This document shows, in pieces, positions 10,384 to 19,485 of a stretch of DNA of 64,000 nt (position 1 is its first letter; each line of letters begins with the position of its first letter). This DNA comes from Rhynchopus sp. YZ270_cl-10 (lineage: Eukaryota > Euglenozoa > Diplonemea > Diplonemida > Diplonemidae). The stretch spans positions 992,001 through 1,056,000 of the forward strand of contig OZ037857.1 in assembly GCA_964035575.1 (NCBI GenBank), in the 5' to 3' direction. The notes under the pieces were generated by a model, which saw only the letters and a list, made by a program, of their open reading frames with translations, was not told where the DNA came from and made no database searches. The position numbers were made by a program, and so were the translations under genes.

Positions 10384-10991
10384 ATGACGGATTCACAGAA
10401 GTACAATTTGCAGGCGTTGTACGCAGAACGGTTCTCACAGCTTCGTGGTGGAGTGCACGTTGATGAACATGACTATACCCTCATGGGTCGCAACACACTT
10501 ACCGAGAAGTGGGCGGACCGCTACAATCAGGAGATGGAAAGTTCGAATTTGTTGTACCCTTTTAGTGGGATGGTGACGAATGTGGGGGCAGGGTACTGTG
10601 CGGGGTTGGTCGGGGGGGCGTTGGCAGGGAGTTATGCTGGGCTGCAGCATGAATTGAAAACGTCGTCGCGGCTGACCTGGGGGGGTGCGTGGAAGGGCTT
10701 CCTTAACCAAGGCACCACGACGTCGACGCTCTACGCCAATAGGCTCGGGGCAGCGGCCTTCGCAGTGGGTATAGTTGAAAGCGCGCTCCGTTACGCAATC
10801 ATCTCTCGCGCGCAAGAGCGCTACCAGTTCAAGCAGTACGACGAAGACGACGTATGGTGGTTTGAAAAGGACAGCAGACGCATCGCCCCGCTCTCTGCCT
10901 TTGTGGTGATGCCGTTACTGCGTTTCAGACGTCATCGCAGTACGGTAATCTCATCGACGGTATGGTTACTATTTTGAGGGGGGAGGTCTGA
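10384..10991 (+). CDS. TIM23-family inner-membrane translocase subunit
   Basis: A small membrane protein that resembles the Tim17/22/23 family, which forms the presequence import channel in the mitochondrial inner membrane. The first helix region, NVGAGYCAGLVGGALAGS, has the glycine pattern of Tim23 helix 1. The segment GFLNQGTTTSTLYANRLG followed by AAAFAVGIVESALRYAI matches the Tim23 pattern of LNxxxxxGxxxxNxxGxLAxxY. The start is the ATG 30 bases after a T tract and AG at 10352-10353. The C terminus is uncertain. Read straight through, the frame stops at 10977 (197 residues). If a 77-base intron, GTATGG at 10852 to CAG at 10928, is removed, the protein becomes 175 residues ending TSSQYGNLIDGMVTILRGEV, stop at 10989-10991, and the splice keeps phase. 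I favour the spliced form slightly. Membership in the family is likely; Tim23 rather than Tim17 or Tim22 is a guess. Confidence 0.6.
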
Positions 10992-11740
10992 GGTGTAAAT
11001 GCGTTTTTTTGAAGAAAAGAAACGGCGACTTTGTGTACAGAATCCGTCCTTGGACAGGTGATTGTCTAAACTACAAAAAAATAAGGTGATAATGAGATGA
11101 GTATTGAGGGCAGAAAAAAAAGGTCAAAATCCACGATTTTTTTTTTGTGTGGCAATTTGGCGTCTTTTATTGGACACCAAACATATTTGAAGTAATGTAT
11201 GCAACGCAAACAATACTTCAGGGTTATTTCTGCGCGAATAATTCGTTACCAAACACACAAATACCTCCACTACACACAGCTGCTGATGGCTACCGGTGTT
11301 TGTCTCTATGCTCATCTCTGGACAGCCGAGAAGTACTTTGACCTGAGAAAAGGTTGGGATACACCGAGCGTGCTGTGAAAACAAGAGCGATAGCGAGGGG
11401 GGACTCTCTCTCTCTCTCTCTCTTTTCTCGCTTTTTCCCTTCCGTCTCTTTACCAGAGTCTCTGCGTCCGCCGATGAATGGTGAGATGTTTGGCAGCATC
11501 CTCCTCTCTTTTCCCCTCCCGCTGTTTGATGACGGCTCAACCCTGCCACACCCCCAAAACTCTAGCCCAATGCAAATATTCACACCTCCCTTTTTTCCAC
11601 AGTACAAAATACCCCCTCCAAGCCCTCTACATCCAAAACTCACCCTTCCCTCCCTAGAACCAGAAAAAGGACGACCCTCTCATACACATACCCACGAAAA
11701 GAAAATTTTTTTGACTGTTGTTGGGTACCATTTTAAAAAA
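10992..11740 (+). other. Spacer and 5' leader of the sirtuin gene
   Basis: No coding region is supported. It holds a GTACAGAATCC module near 11034, a T run at 11138-11147 followed by GGACACCAAACATATTTG (a near relative recurs near 31980), a CT microsatellite at 11406-11424, and a pyrimidine-AG at 11601-11602 that is the best candidate for the start of the sirtuin message. The frame stays open upstream of the sirtuin ATG as far as that AG but contains no in-frame ATG there. Confidence 0.5.
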
Positions 11741-12571
11741 ATGAAATTTGCAGACAAAATTCAGCGTGCCGCAGAGCTTGTTAGTACAAAGCGTAGTCTT
11801 GTTATTACTAGTGGTGCTGGGATGGGGGTGGACTCAGGGCTTCCTGACTTCAGAGGGGACGAAGGGTTGTGGAACTATTACCCGCCACTGAGACACTTGA
11901 ATGTCGGGTTTTCTTCTATGGCTAATCCGGCGTGGTTTGAAAAGGATGCGGAGCTTGCCTGGGGGTTTTATGGCCACCGTCTCGAGCTGTACCGCAACAC
12001 CGTCCCAAATGAGGGCTTCCGTATTTTGAAGCGCTGGGGCGAGGAGCGCTTTGGCGGTCAATACTTTGCATTCACTTCAAACGTTGACGGACAGTTTCAA
12101 AAGGCAGGGTTCGCAGAAGACAGGGTTGTGGAATGCCATGGGAGCATCCATCATATGCAGCGAACCGATGCTGAGGGAGAGATACACAGGGTTCCGGAGA
12201 CGCAACGTCTTGAGGTGAATATGGACACACTGCGGGTGGACACTGATGTGACACCACTACCAACTATTGATGGGGCACCTGCCCGGCCAAACATTCTTAT
12301 GTTCAGCGACTGCAACTGGATTGGTGACCGTACCAACACCCAAACCGACCGTTTCGAAGAGTTTCTGTCCACTGCAGAAGACACGCTAGTCATCGAGATA
12401 GGTGCAGGCCTCGCAGTCCCCACAATCCGGATGGTCGGCGAGCAACTCAAATGGAGCAAAGACGCACCCCTCATTCGTATCAATCCACGTGATTCTGAAG
12501 GCGCGGATCTGAGTCTCGAATGCACAGGGTTAGAAGCGTTGGTTGCGATACAGAAGGTTCTTGACGCATGA
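11741..12571 (+). CDS. Sirtuin (SIR2-family NAD-dependent deacylase) lacking the zinc cysteines
   Basis: A 276-residue SIR2-family protein. The NAD-binding signature GAGMGVDSGLPDFRG is at residues 25-39, the TSNVDGQ motif (family TQNxD) at 112-118, and the catalytic histidine in ECHGSIHHM at residue 133. A C-terminal NAD-site motif is seen in VIEIGAGLAVPTIR. The module that normally follows the catalytic His and carries two CxxC pairs is absent; instead there is a Cys-free stretch ending in APARPNILMFSDCNWIGDRT. This layout recalls a branch of sirtuins seen mainly in bacteria, so transfer is possible, but that is inference. Activity is plausible since all NAD and catalytic motifs remain. The start is the first in-frame ATG; compartment is unclear as no targeting signal is seen. 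Codons end mostly in G or T in the first half and in C in the second. Confidence 0.85.
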   Translation: MKFADKIQRAAELVSTKRSLVITSGAGMGVDSGLPDFRGDEGLWNYYPPLRHLNVGFSSMANPAWFEKDAELAWGFYGHRLELYRNTVPNEGFRILKRWGEERFGGQYFAFTSNVDGQFQKAGFAEDRVVECHGSIHHMQRTDAEGEIHRVPETQRLEVNMDTLRVDTDVTPLPTIDGAPARPNILMFSDCNWIGDRTNTQTDRFEEFLSTAEDTLVIEIGAGLAVPTIRMVGEQLKWSKDAPLIRINPRDSEGADLSLECTGLEALVAIQKVLDA

Positions 12572-12908
12572 TGGAACAGAACACTGAAACGTCTCAGAGA
12601 ATCACTCTGTTTAAAACACTAAGCAAGGCATCGATACTGAGGGTTTTTTCCCTTTCCTTTTCCGATTGGGAGAGGAAGTATGCAGTAAACAAAAAAAGGG
12701 AAGATTCACACTCTCCCCTTTGCGCCTTTTTTTTTTTTTTTGTCATATCTGCAATCCACCTGGTGTTTGCACGCTGTAAACAAATTTCACTATCGTTTCC
12801 TTCTTTTTGTTCTTCTGCTTTTTTACCATAGCACCGTGATAACAGCCTTTAACCCCCCCTTACTTTCTGTTGTCACACTGTTCACTCACTCACCCCCCTT
12901 TCCTCCAG
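12572..12908 (+). other. Short spacer ending in a pyrimidine-AG acceptor
   Basis: No gene is seen in 337 bases. A T run occupies 12729-12741, and the segment ends in CCCCCTTTCCTCCAG, placing an AG at 12907-12908 directly against the ATG of the next gene. Confidence 0.6.
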
Positions 12909-15419
12909 ATGACTGAACCAGAGAGTATGGGTGAAGAACATCTCTTGCGTAGTATTATACAGGATGCTCTTGGTGTGTCACATGTCCCTGAGGTGGGGCT
13001 GTTGGAGGTGATGTTGAAGTTTCATGCTGCGGCGGAGGAGGTGGTGGCTGCGTGCGAGGATGTGCATCTTGCGCGCTCGGGGGAGGGGAAGGGGGAAGGG
13101 GACAGAGAGGGCGTGCTGCGGGGCGACCATGAGAGCCAGCTGCATCGCTTTGCTGCGCTCTTTAAAGAGATGTGGCGGCGGCGCATCGATGAGGTGGGTG
13201 AAGCCATCGGCGAGACCTCCACCGCACAATGCCACCACCAATCCACCGTCACCGAGGTCCACGAACTCACCTCAAAGCTCTTCAGTCTGAACACCTGCGA
13301 GTCATGTGTCCTTGGCGATACAATTATGTCCTCCGCGCGTCTTGTCTATTCGTGTATCCTCCCCCACCGTCTCCGTGGGCCACTGTGCAAGCGGTGGATG
13401 GCGATCCTGGAGGAGAATGGAGTGCCTGCGCAGTTCACGGATTTGATGGCGTATTGTGATAGTTGCTTTCCGGGGCGGCCGCCTGCGAGCCATGCGCAGC
13501 CGAGGGATATGCTGGAGTCGGTGTGCGCTGCGTGGATTGCTGAAGAGGCGTCGGCGCATTGGCCGCTCATCATCGACCCGCTGGGTGCCGTGCAGGAGTG
13601 GTACGTCCGCCGTGGCTTTCAGTCCTGGGATGTGTCGAGCGTTGCTGTGCGTGAAACCGTTCTCCTCATCGAGTCTGCCGCAACCAGTGGTACGCAGCTT
13701 CTGCTCTGCGGTGACGTAGCGCAGGTCATGGTGCCCGCAGTCTGCGCATACCTCAAGAAACGCCACTTCCACCCCTCCTTCCGCATCGCCATCAGCTCCA
13801 CAGAGCCAAACTACTACGGCCTCATCCACACCCTCCGCGGTCTGGTCACCCCTATCGTCAATGAAATGTCGTCCAGCAGTTGTGTGCGACACTTCCTCCC
13901 CTGCATTGTTAAGGTTTTAGAGCCGGCCCTGCATTCACAATATATCAAGACCAGCCAGGCTGCGAGGGAAGCAGAAAAGCTGTTAAAAGGAACAGAAACA
14001 CAGCTTCTTAGTGCAATCAATGCGAATACTGCGACGCCTACTTCAAATGAAACAGATGTGGAACAGCTGCAGGCTATTCGGGGGGTGATCAAACATCGCA
14101 CACAATGTCTTGCAAAACTCACAGAAGTATGCACAGCGGTTGAGCGGAGGGTGGAGTACTTTTACCCTGTTGCGGCTCGGGTATGGCGTCTTAGGCAGTG
14201 GCTGGGGACGAGGATGAATGTGGCCGAATTTGGGGAGGCTGTATCTTCACGGTTGAGTGCACATCTGATACGCCCACCTACACTGCTATTTGCTACTGAG
14301 AAGTTTGATGAGGAGGTCTGTGCCTTGGTCGAATGCGTTGTGGGCACCTGCGACGGGCTGTACTCCTACTCTAACATCGAAGCCTCTCTCCGGAGCGAGC
14401 CTCAATTCCCAAAGCTCCACGCCGCTTCGATCGCGCACTCCCTGACCGCCTCCTTCCTCTCCACCACGGAACACTTCACACACATTCTCTGCGCGGCGCA
14501 CGACAGCTTCGTCAAAAAGGACATCTCCGAGCATGAGTTTACGGCCCTCCTCATGCATCACCCGGTCCGCTCCGTTTCCGAATCCGAGTTGGCGAAGGAC
14601 TGTCAAAAACGGATAGCGGTCCTCGCAGCGACACGCAATCTTTTAAAACCCGGGAGTGCGGATGACACAACAGGAGGGGCGCTGAAACAGCTCTCCCGGT
14701 GGGTAGAGTTCATAGGTAGAGGAAGGGAGATGAAACGGCGGTGGGGTGAAGGGCAATGCGATGAGGTGAGGGGTGTCGCTTTGCTCGCATTGTGGGCAGC
14801 TTCGCATCACTGTAAACACGACTTTGTGGACCGAGCAGCGTTGCGAACCTATGGGCAGGAACTGCTCCGTCTCGCTAGAACTGTCGAGACAGCGATCATT
14901 AGCATGTCCAATTCTGTTATGAAAAATATGAACACTGTCCTCGATCTTCTTCGCAGCATTGCTACAGAACTGTCGCAGGACGCACAACGTCTTACCATTC
15001 TTGTTAGCAACGATATCCAAGAAGGTTATGTGCACGACCTAGATCGGTATATGGAAGACGCGGTTTCACTGAAGGAACGCTACCGAAGGCTGGGTGTGTA
15101 CGAAGAGACGCTTGGGGTGAATATGCTAGACAGTGGCGAGCTGTTAGTCCTCGAGGCGTTGTTGGAGTCTAAGAACTACCCGGTACCCGCCTCTGGCACT
15201 CACCACACCTGTCTGACAGAGGACAACCGTAAAATTAAAGTCGCAAAGACACTAAACCGCCTGCTCCGAATTGACGAACGATGTGCAGATGTGGAAGACC
15301 AGTCGACAGACCCCTGTGCAGCCTCCTGTACACTCCTTCCCGCATCGGCCGTCAACGAAATGACCCAAAACGAAAGAAATGAGATTGCCGCAAACGAGAT
15401 TATGCTAACCGGGTCATAA
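12909..15419 (+). CDS. Stand-alone dynein heavy chain AAA5-like protein
   Basis: An 836-residue protein whose first half aligns with the AAA5 region of dynein heavy chains and the coiled region after it. Landmarks are VLGDTIMSSARLVYSCILP (about residue 135; dynein LxGDxLLxAAFxxYxGPF), WPLIIDPLGAVQEWY (218-232; dynein WPLMIDPQGQANxWI), RETVLLIESAATSGTQLLL (dynein LExAIxFGxPVLLE), FRIAISSTEPNYY (291-303; dynein FxLYxTTKLPNPHY) and VERRVEYFYPVAARVW (dynein YRPVAxRxSLLYF). The second half (from about residue 435) is helical and not recognised. AAA1 to AAA4, with the ATP-hydrolysing P-loops, and the microtubule-binding stalk are missing, so it cannot be a motor by itself. The spacer to the sirtuin gene is only 337 bases and the ATG directly follows an AG, so no upstream motor exons fit nearby. 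It could be a relic gene, or a scaffold or regulatory protein derived from dynein. No intron. Confidence 0.7.
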   Translation: MTEPESMGEEHLLRSIIQDALGVSHVPEVGLLEVMLKFHAAAEEVVAACEDVHLARSGEGKGEGDREGVLRGDHESQLHRFAALFKEMWRRRIDEVGEAIGETSTAQCHHQSTVTEVHELTSKLFSLNTCESCVLGDTIMSSARLVYSCILPHRLRGPLCKRWMAILEENGVPAQFTDLMAYCDSCFPGRPPASHAQPRDMLESVCAAWIAEEASAHWPLIIDPLGAVQEWYVRRGFQSWDVSSVAVRETVLLIESAATSGTQLLLCGDVAQVMVPAVCAYLKKRHFHPSFRIAISSTEPNYYGLIHTLRGLVTPIVNEMSSSSCVRHFLPCIVKVLEPALHSQYIKTSQAAREAEKLLKGTETQLLSAINANTATPTSNETDVEQLQAIRGVIKHRTQCLAKLTEVCTAVERRVEYFYPVAARVWRLRQWLGTRMNVAEFGEAVSSRLSAHLIRPPTLLFATEKFDEEVCALVECVVGTCDGLYSYSNIEASLRSEPQFPKLHAASIAHSLTASFLSTTEHFTHILCAAHDSFVKKDISEHEFTALLMHHPVRSVSESELAKDCQKRIAVLAATRNLLKPGSADDTTGGALKQLSRWVEFIGRGREMKRRWGEGQCDEVRGVALLALWAASHHCKHDFVDRAALRTYGQELLRLARTVETAIISMSNSVMKNMNTVLDLLRSIATELSQDAQRLTILVSNDIQEGYVHDLDRYMEDAVSLKERYRRLGVYEETLGVNMLDSGELLVLEALLESKNYPVPASGTHHTCLTEDNRKIKVAKTLNRLLRIDERCADVEDQSTDPCAASCTLLPASAVNEMTQNERNEIAANEIMLTGS

Positions 15420-15842
15420 TGGGTAGGGTGGGAGATGAGTGTTTTTTTTTTTGGGGGAGGGGGAAAACCTGCGCTTACGCGCTGCTTTTGAAAAAAAGAA
15501 GAAATGACGTATTCTCTGTCTACAAAAAAAAAAAATCTAACAAAAGAAAACAAAAGAAAATACACAAACCATGCAAACAAAAGAGTCCGCTTCGTGTTGT
15601 TATATCATTCTTCACATTCCCCCCCAACAAACTCGAAGGAGGCTTTCTTTCCTCTCCTTCGAACCACACCCATTCTTTAACATTTTTTTTTATCCGAACT
15701 TGGCCCAGACCCAAATCCATATTATAGGTTCTAGACCACCTTTGTGAATATCCTTCTCCAGCGCACTGCAACCTCCAACCCTTTAATTTCACATTCACAT
15801 TCACCCACACCCATTGTCTACAGCACCGTCATCTACCCACAG
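15420..15842 (+). other. Spacer with A/T runs
   Basis: No gene is supported in 423 bases. It contains a T run and G runs just after the dynein-like stop, an A run near 15523-15535, C- and T-rich sequence, and ends in ATCTACCCACAG with the AG (15841-15842) abutting the ATG of the lipid kinase gene. Confidence 0.6.
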
Positions 15843-17674
15843 ATGGTGCATGGGGATATGACCTCGGCCCTCTTGGAGGGTGCACATGATGCAGGGGAGG
15901 GTGGAGGGGAGGTGCAGAGTGGGAAGGAAGTGCGTTCGAATCCGTTGCGGCATGAACCGGCGCACCCTGAGCTGCAGACACACCCTGCTGCGTCTGAGAG
16001 TGCGGCAGACCTGGAGGCGTTGGTGCCGGGGTTGTGTGAAGGGGCGGCAGGGTTCAATGTGCGGATGTGCGGCTGCTGCGTGCTCTTTGTGGCCCTCCCA
16101 GCAACGCTGCTTGCGCTGTACATCGCAGAGGACCTCGACAACGAGCTCGCACTGCTCGTGGCAGCAGTCATCCTCTTCACAGGCTGCTGTGTCGTGACAG
16201 CGTACACCTTCGCTCCGGCTGCGTCCGAAACCTTAAAACCTACCACCGCACCTCCCCTCCACGGACCCTTTGCAGAAGCCAAACTAACACCAAGCCCACA
16301 GCGTTACGATATGAGCGACCTAGTATGCCCTTTATAAACAATTTATTGTCAATTCTAATAAAAAAAAAATTGGAGGCAGGGCTGCGGGCAAACAAAACGG
16401 ATTGAAAAAGACAGAAACTTCTTTGAGTACTCAATTAACCACAACAACCGTACTTCAGTTTACATTTTTTTTTTTTTTTTCACCTTTGTTTTCCGGCTTT
16501 GAGTGCACAAAATACCCGATCTTTTTTTTTTTTGACCCGGTTTTGATTTCGCCGTGCGTCACTTCAAATATCTTCCCTTTTCCCAACCCCTCTCTCTCCT
16601 TCCCCTCAGCTTGGCCGCCCTAGTGACACTGCCACCACCGCTACCACCGCCACCACCACCTCCCCACACCGCCCATTAGTCCGCTCCCCACGCAAGGTGT
16701 ATCTCATCTACAACCCTTACGGCGGGCTGGGCGCTGCCAAGCGCATTGTCGACGATATCGCCCTGCCGACATTCGCTGCCAGGGGGGTTGCAGTCGAAGT
16801 CATCCAGACTGAGTACGCCGGACACCCGAAGGTCTTGGGACGCACCCTCGACCTGACTGGCTATGATGCTATGTGTATTGTCGGAGGCGATGGAAGCTGC
16901 CACGAACTGGTCAACGGGCTTCTCACACGAGAGGACGGACAACGCTGTGTTCTTGGGTTCATCCCTGCAGGGTCAGGCAATTCTGTTATGCTGGACCTTG
17001 GAACCTGGGACCCAAAGGTCGCAACCGAGCGGATATGCAACGGACAGACAATGGAAATCGACACCATTCATGTGACCGACAACGCAAACCTTTCGTTGCA
17101 CAGTGTAAACGGCGTCTTCTGGGGGTTGATAGGGAATGTGGCGGTCTCTGCGGAACGACCCTTTCTGAGAAAGCTTCTGGGGCCCAAGCGGTACGATGCG
17201 GTGGCAGTGTGGAGTGTCTTTAAAAAGCAGAATTTCAAGGCTTCTGTGGACATTGATGGAAAGCGTGTTTCGGACAACAAAGAATACACAACGCTCTTCG
17301 TGAACAACACACAACACTTTGGACGAGCCTTGCGGGCGACCCCGGATGCCTACATGAATGACGGGAAGATCGACGTTTGCATGCTCGAAGCAGGTGGTCT
17401 GGGCATTCCTGGCCAGCTTCAGGTCTTTCAACAGCTTCCCACTGGGGCTCACTGGTGGAACAACGCAATACAGATGCAAGCCGCGCGGCATATCCGACTG
17501 ACACCATGTGTCCCTGCAGGCTATGACAAAAAGCAGCTATGCAATGTGGACGGCGAGGTCTGCACCTTCACGACATTCATTGACATGAAAGTTGTCCCAA
17601 AAAATGTCACAATATATGCGCCTAGAGAGGTACCCCCATTGGATCCAAAAGAAGTGAAGAAAAAGGCGAAATGA
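15843..17674 (+). CDS. Membrane-anchored lipid kinase (DAGK catalytic domain), two exons
   Basis: Predicted exons are 15843-16322 and 16610-17674, joined in phase 0 across a 287-base intron that starts GTATGC and ends CCCCTCAG, giving 514 residues. The second exon carries a diacylglycerol/sphingosine/ceramide kinase-type catalytic domain: VYLIYNPYGGLGAAKRI, the nucleotide-binding IVGGDGSCHELVNGL, GFIPAGSGNSVMLDLG, and NVDGEVC near the end. Such enzymes phosphorylate a lipid hydroxyl with ATP; the substrate cannot be told from sequence. The first exon encodes a 74-residue polar leader and two hydrophobic helices (about 75-94 and 102-121), which would tether the kinase to a membrane. The fused model is preferred because the kinase frame has no ATG before its nucleotide-binding motif, whereas exon 1 starts directly after an AG. 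If unspliced, exon 1 alone would give a 164-residue protein stopping at 16337. A polythreonine/alanine linker follows the junction. Confidence 0.72.
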
Positions 17675-18066
17675 CAAAAAAAGGTGATGAATGGATGAAG
17701 GGCGCGTATTTGTGAGGGGCGAGCTCATTGCCTCTGTTTATTGTAGATGAGGCAGCGTTCATCTTATAAGTTTATTTCTTTCTGTTTCTTTTTTTTGGCT
17801 ACGTTTTCTGTTCTCCTGCATTGAAACCATGTAATACAATTTGTTTCTCTACCGAATGCACAAAGCAAGGCTTTTTCATTTAAGAAAGATGGGACCATTT
17901 TTGTTGATCCCTCACCATATACTATCAATTTATTGATTGCACATGATGAAAATACTAACACCGTCTATTCTGGAGTGATTTTAGCGCTGTTGTTCTTAAA
18001 ACATTTTTTTTTTTGTCACCTCATGAAATGAAGGAGGAAATAGAAACAAAGCATTTTGAACACTCG

Positions 18067-18125
18067 CGGTTCTAGGGACGAACCGCGCTGCAGAGCCACG
18101 CCTCACCAAACAGGTCGAGGTGTGT
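18067..18125. ncRNA. Possible structured RNA or GC-rich hairpin island
   Basis: In an AT-rich spacer, this 60-base segment contains GCGGTT pairing with AACCGC across a nine-base loop, followed by a second potential stem CCTC...GAGG across a 12-base loop. There is no tRNA-like B box. It could be a small RNA gene or simply a remnant of another repeat. The call rests only on the two stems and the base composition. Confidence 0.2.
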
Positions 18126-18704
18126 GCGTTTCACCACAACCTCTCCCATGGGTTTTATCGTGTGATGAGTGTTAAGTTTCTATTTTTTTTTTTGTATTTG
18201 CGCGTCTGTGAGTTCTTTCCGTGGGGCTGCGCCAGGAATGGCCTTTTTTTGGCGTTTGTACTTTCAACTTCGATTTTTCTACGATGTGTGTGTGCGCAAG
18301 AGACACATTCATATTTTCAAGTTTTTTTCTTCTTTCCCCCCTCTCATGCTGTTCTGTCTTTCCGTTTTGTTTTGTCTTGCTTTGGGTTCGGTTCTTGGTT
18401 CAGAGTGCTTCCCTGCTGTACGGAGGTTTATTGTGAATGTGACCCCCAAAAAAAATACAAAAAAATAGTGGAGTTTATCTTCGAGTGTCTACACTAAAAG
18501 CAACCAAGTTTTCAAATAAAAGGGGTCAGGCCAGTGTTTCCATCTGCACTCTTTGGTGATGAGGTGTACTGTATTGTGAATCACCACTAGCATGTTTTTT
18601 TTTTCAAGGTGACAAGCACCAGAGGCTTAGGTTCATCGATAAATGGTGCTTTCGGAGACCTCTCAATATCGACCCCTCCCAGAGCGCCAACCCTGATACA
18701 TCAC

Positions 18705-18748
18705 GTACCAAGGTACACTGTTACGAGAGGGCTTTGTATTTCAAGACA
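18705..18748 (+). repeat. Dispersed repeat, partial copy
   Basis: Contains ACCAAGGTACACTG followed by ACGAGAGGGCTTTGTATTTC, the 3' half of the repeat seen complete at 6872-6989 and 33033-33150. Confidence 0.8.
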
Positions 18749-19485
18749 CATTATTTTTTGACAGCGGTGACTGTCGATATTTGCAAGACGAATCTAACCT
18801 CTTCAGATGGTATTGAGTACAGAACCCATCTCTTCGGTGCTGCTTCTCGATGCAGCAGCAAACGTGCACCAAAGTCTTACATCTCTTTTTGCGTGTGTGG
18901 ATAGAGCCTCGTTTTTCCTCCTGTCCCACACGTTACAGACGTACCCCTTTTTTAGTGCAAACCACTCGGCGTTCTTCACTGTGTGCTGGGTTTCTTTAAG
19001 TCTTTTCAAGATGCAAATATTGCGAGACAAAATATGCAAAACGTATTTTTCTATCTGGATGGTGCGTCCACGTGAAACACATTCATCTTACAAGTTATCT
19101 TGTGTGGCGTACTTTTTTTACACCTTTTTGTTTCACTCTATATTATTTTTTGCCTTTTTTGGTCAGTTTCCACAGATGCTGTGCCACACTCTCCGTGGGC
19201 ATCAGCCACGTCCTTTCAGTAGTGTTACAAATCAAAAAGATGTGGATTCCATTATTTTCAGGTGAATTGATCAGGTCCCCGCAGTGACCCGCCACACCTC
19301 TCAGAGGCGCAAGCCAGTGGCGAGGTGCAGCTTCTGCCTGGTGTGATGCAGCCAGCACCACGGTGTGGGCACTAGGCTCTTATTCATTCTTCACACTTTG
19401 GGACAAACTAACAAAACCAACCACACCCTGTTCACAGATCTCAACACACATATTTGCAAGTCAAACCACCCCACAAAGCCCAGCC

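Larger units (their letters stand above)
17675..19485 (+). other. Spacer with hairpin repeats and GC-rich islands
   Basis: No protein gene is supported in 1.8 kb. It contains hairpin-family copies at 18287-18312, 18608-18636 and 19060-19098, the short dispersed repeat at 18705-18748, and a GTACAGAACCCATCTC module near 18813. Two short islands are GC-rich compared with the rest: 18066-18125, with a perfect hairpin GCGGTT...AACCGC, and 19263-19370. A pyrimidine-AG at 19436-19437 probably starts the peroxidase message. Confidence 0.55.

Noticed and set aside
11354-11740. N-terminal extension of the sirtuin
   Set aside because: The frame is open but Ser/Pro/His-rich, contains the likely leader acceptor, and the conserved domain starts at the ATG at 11741.
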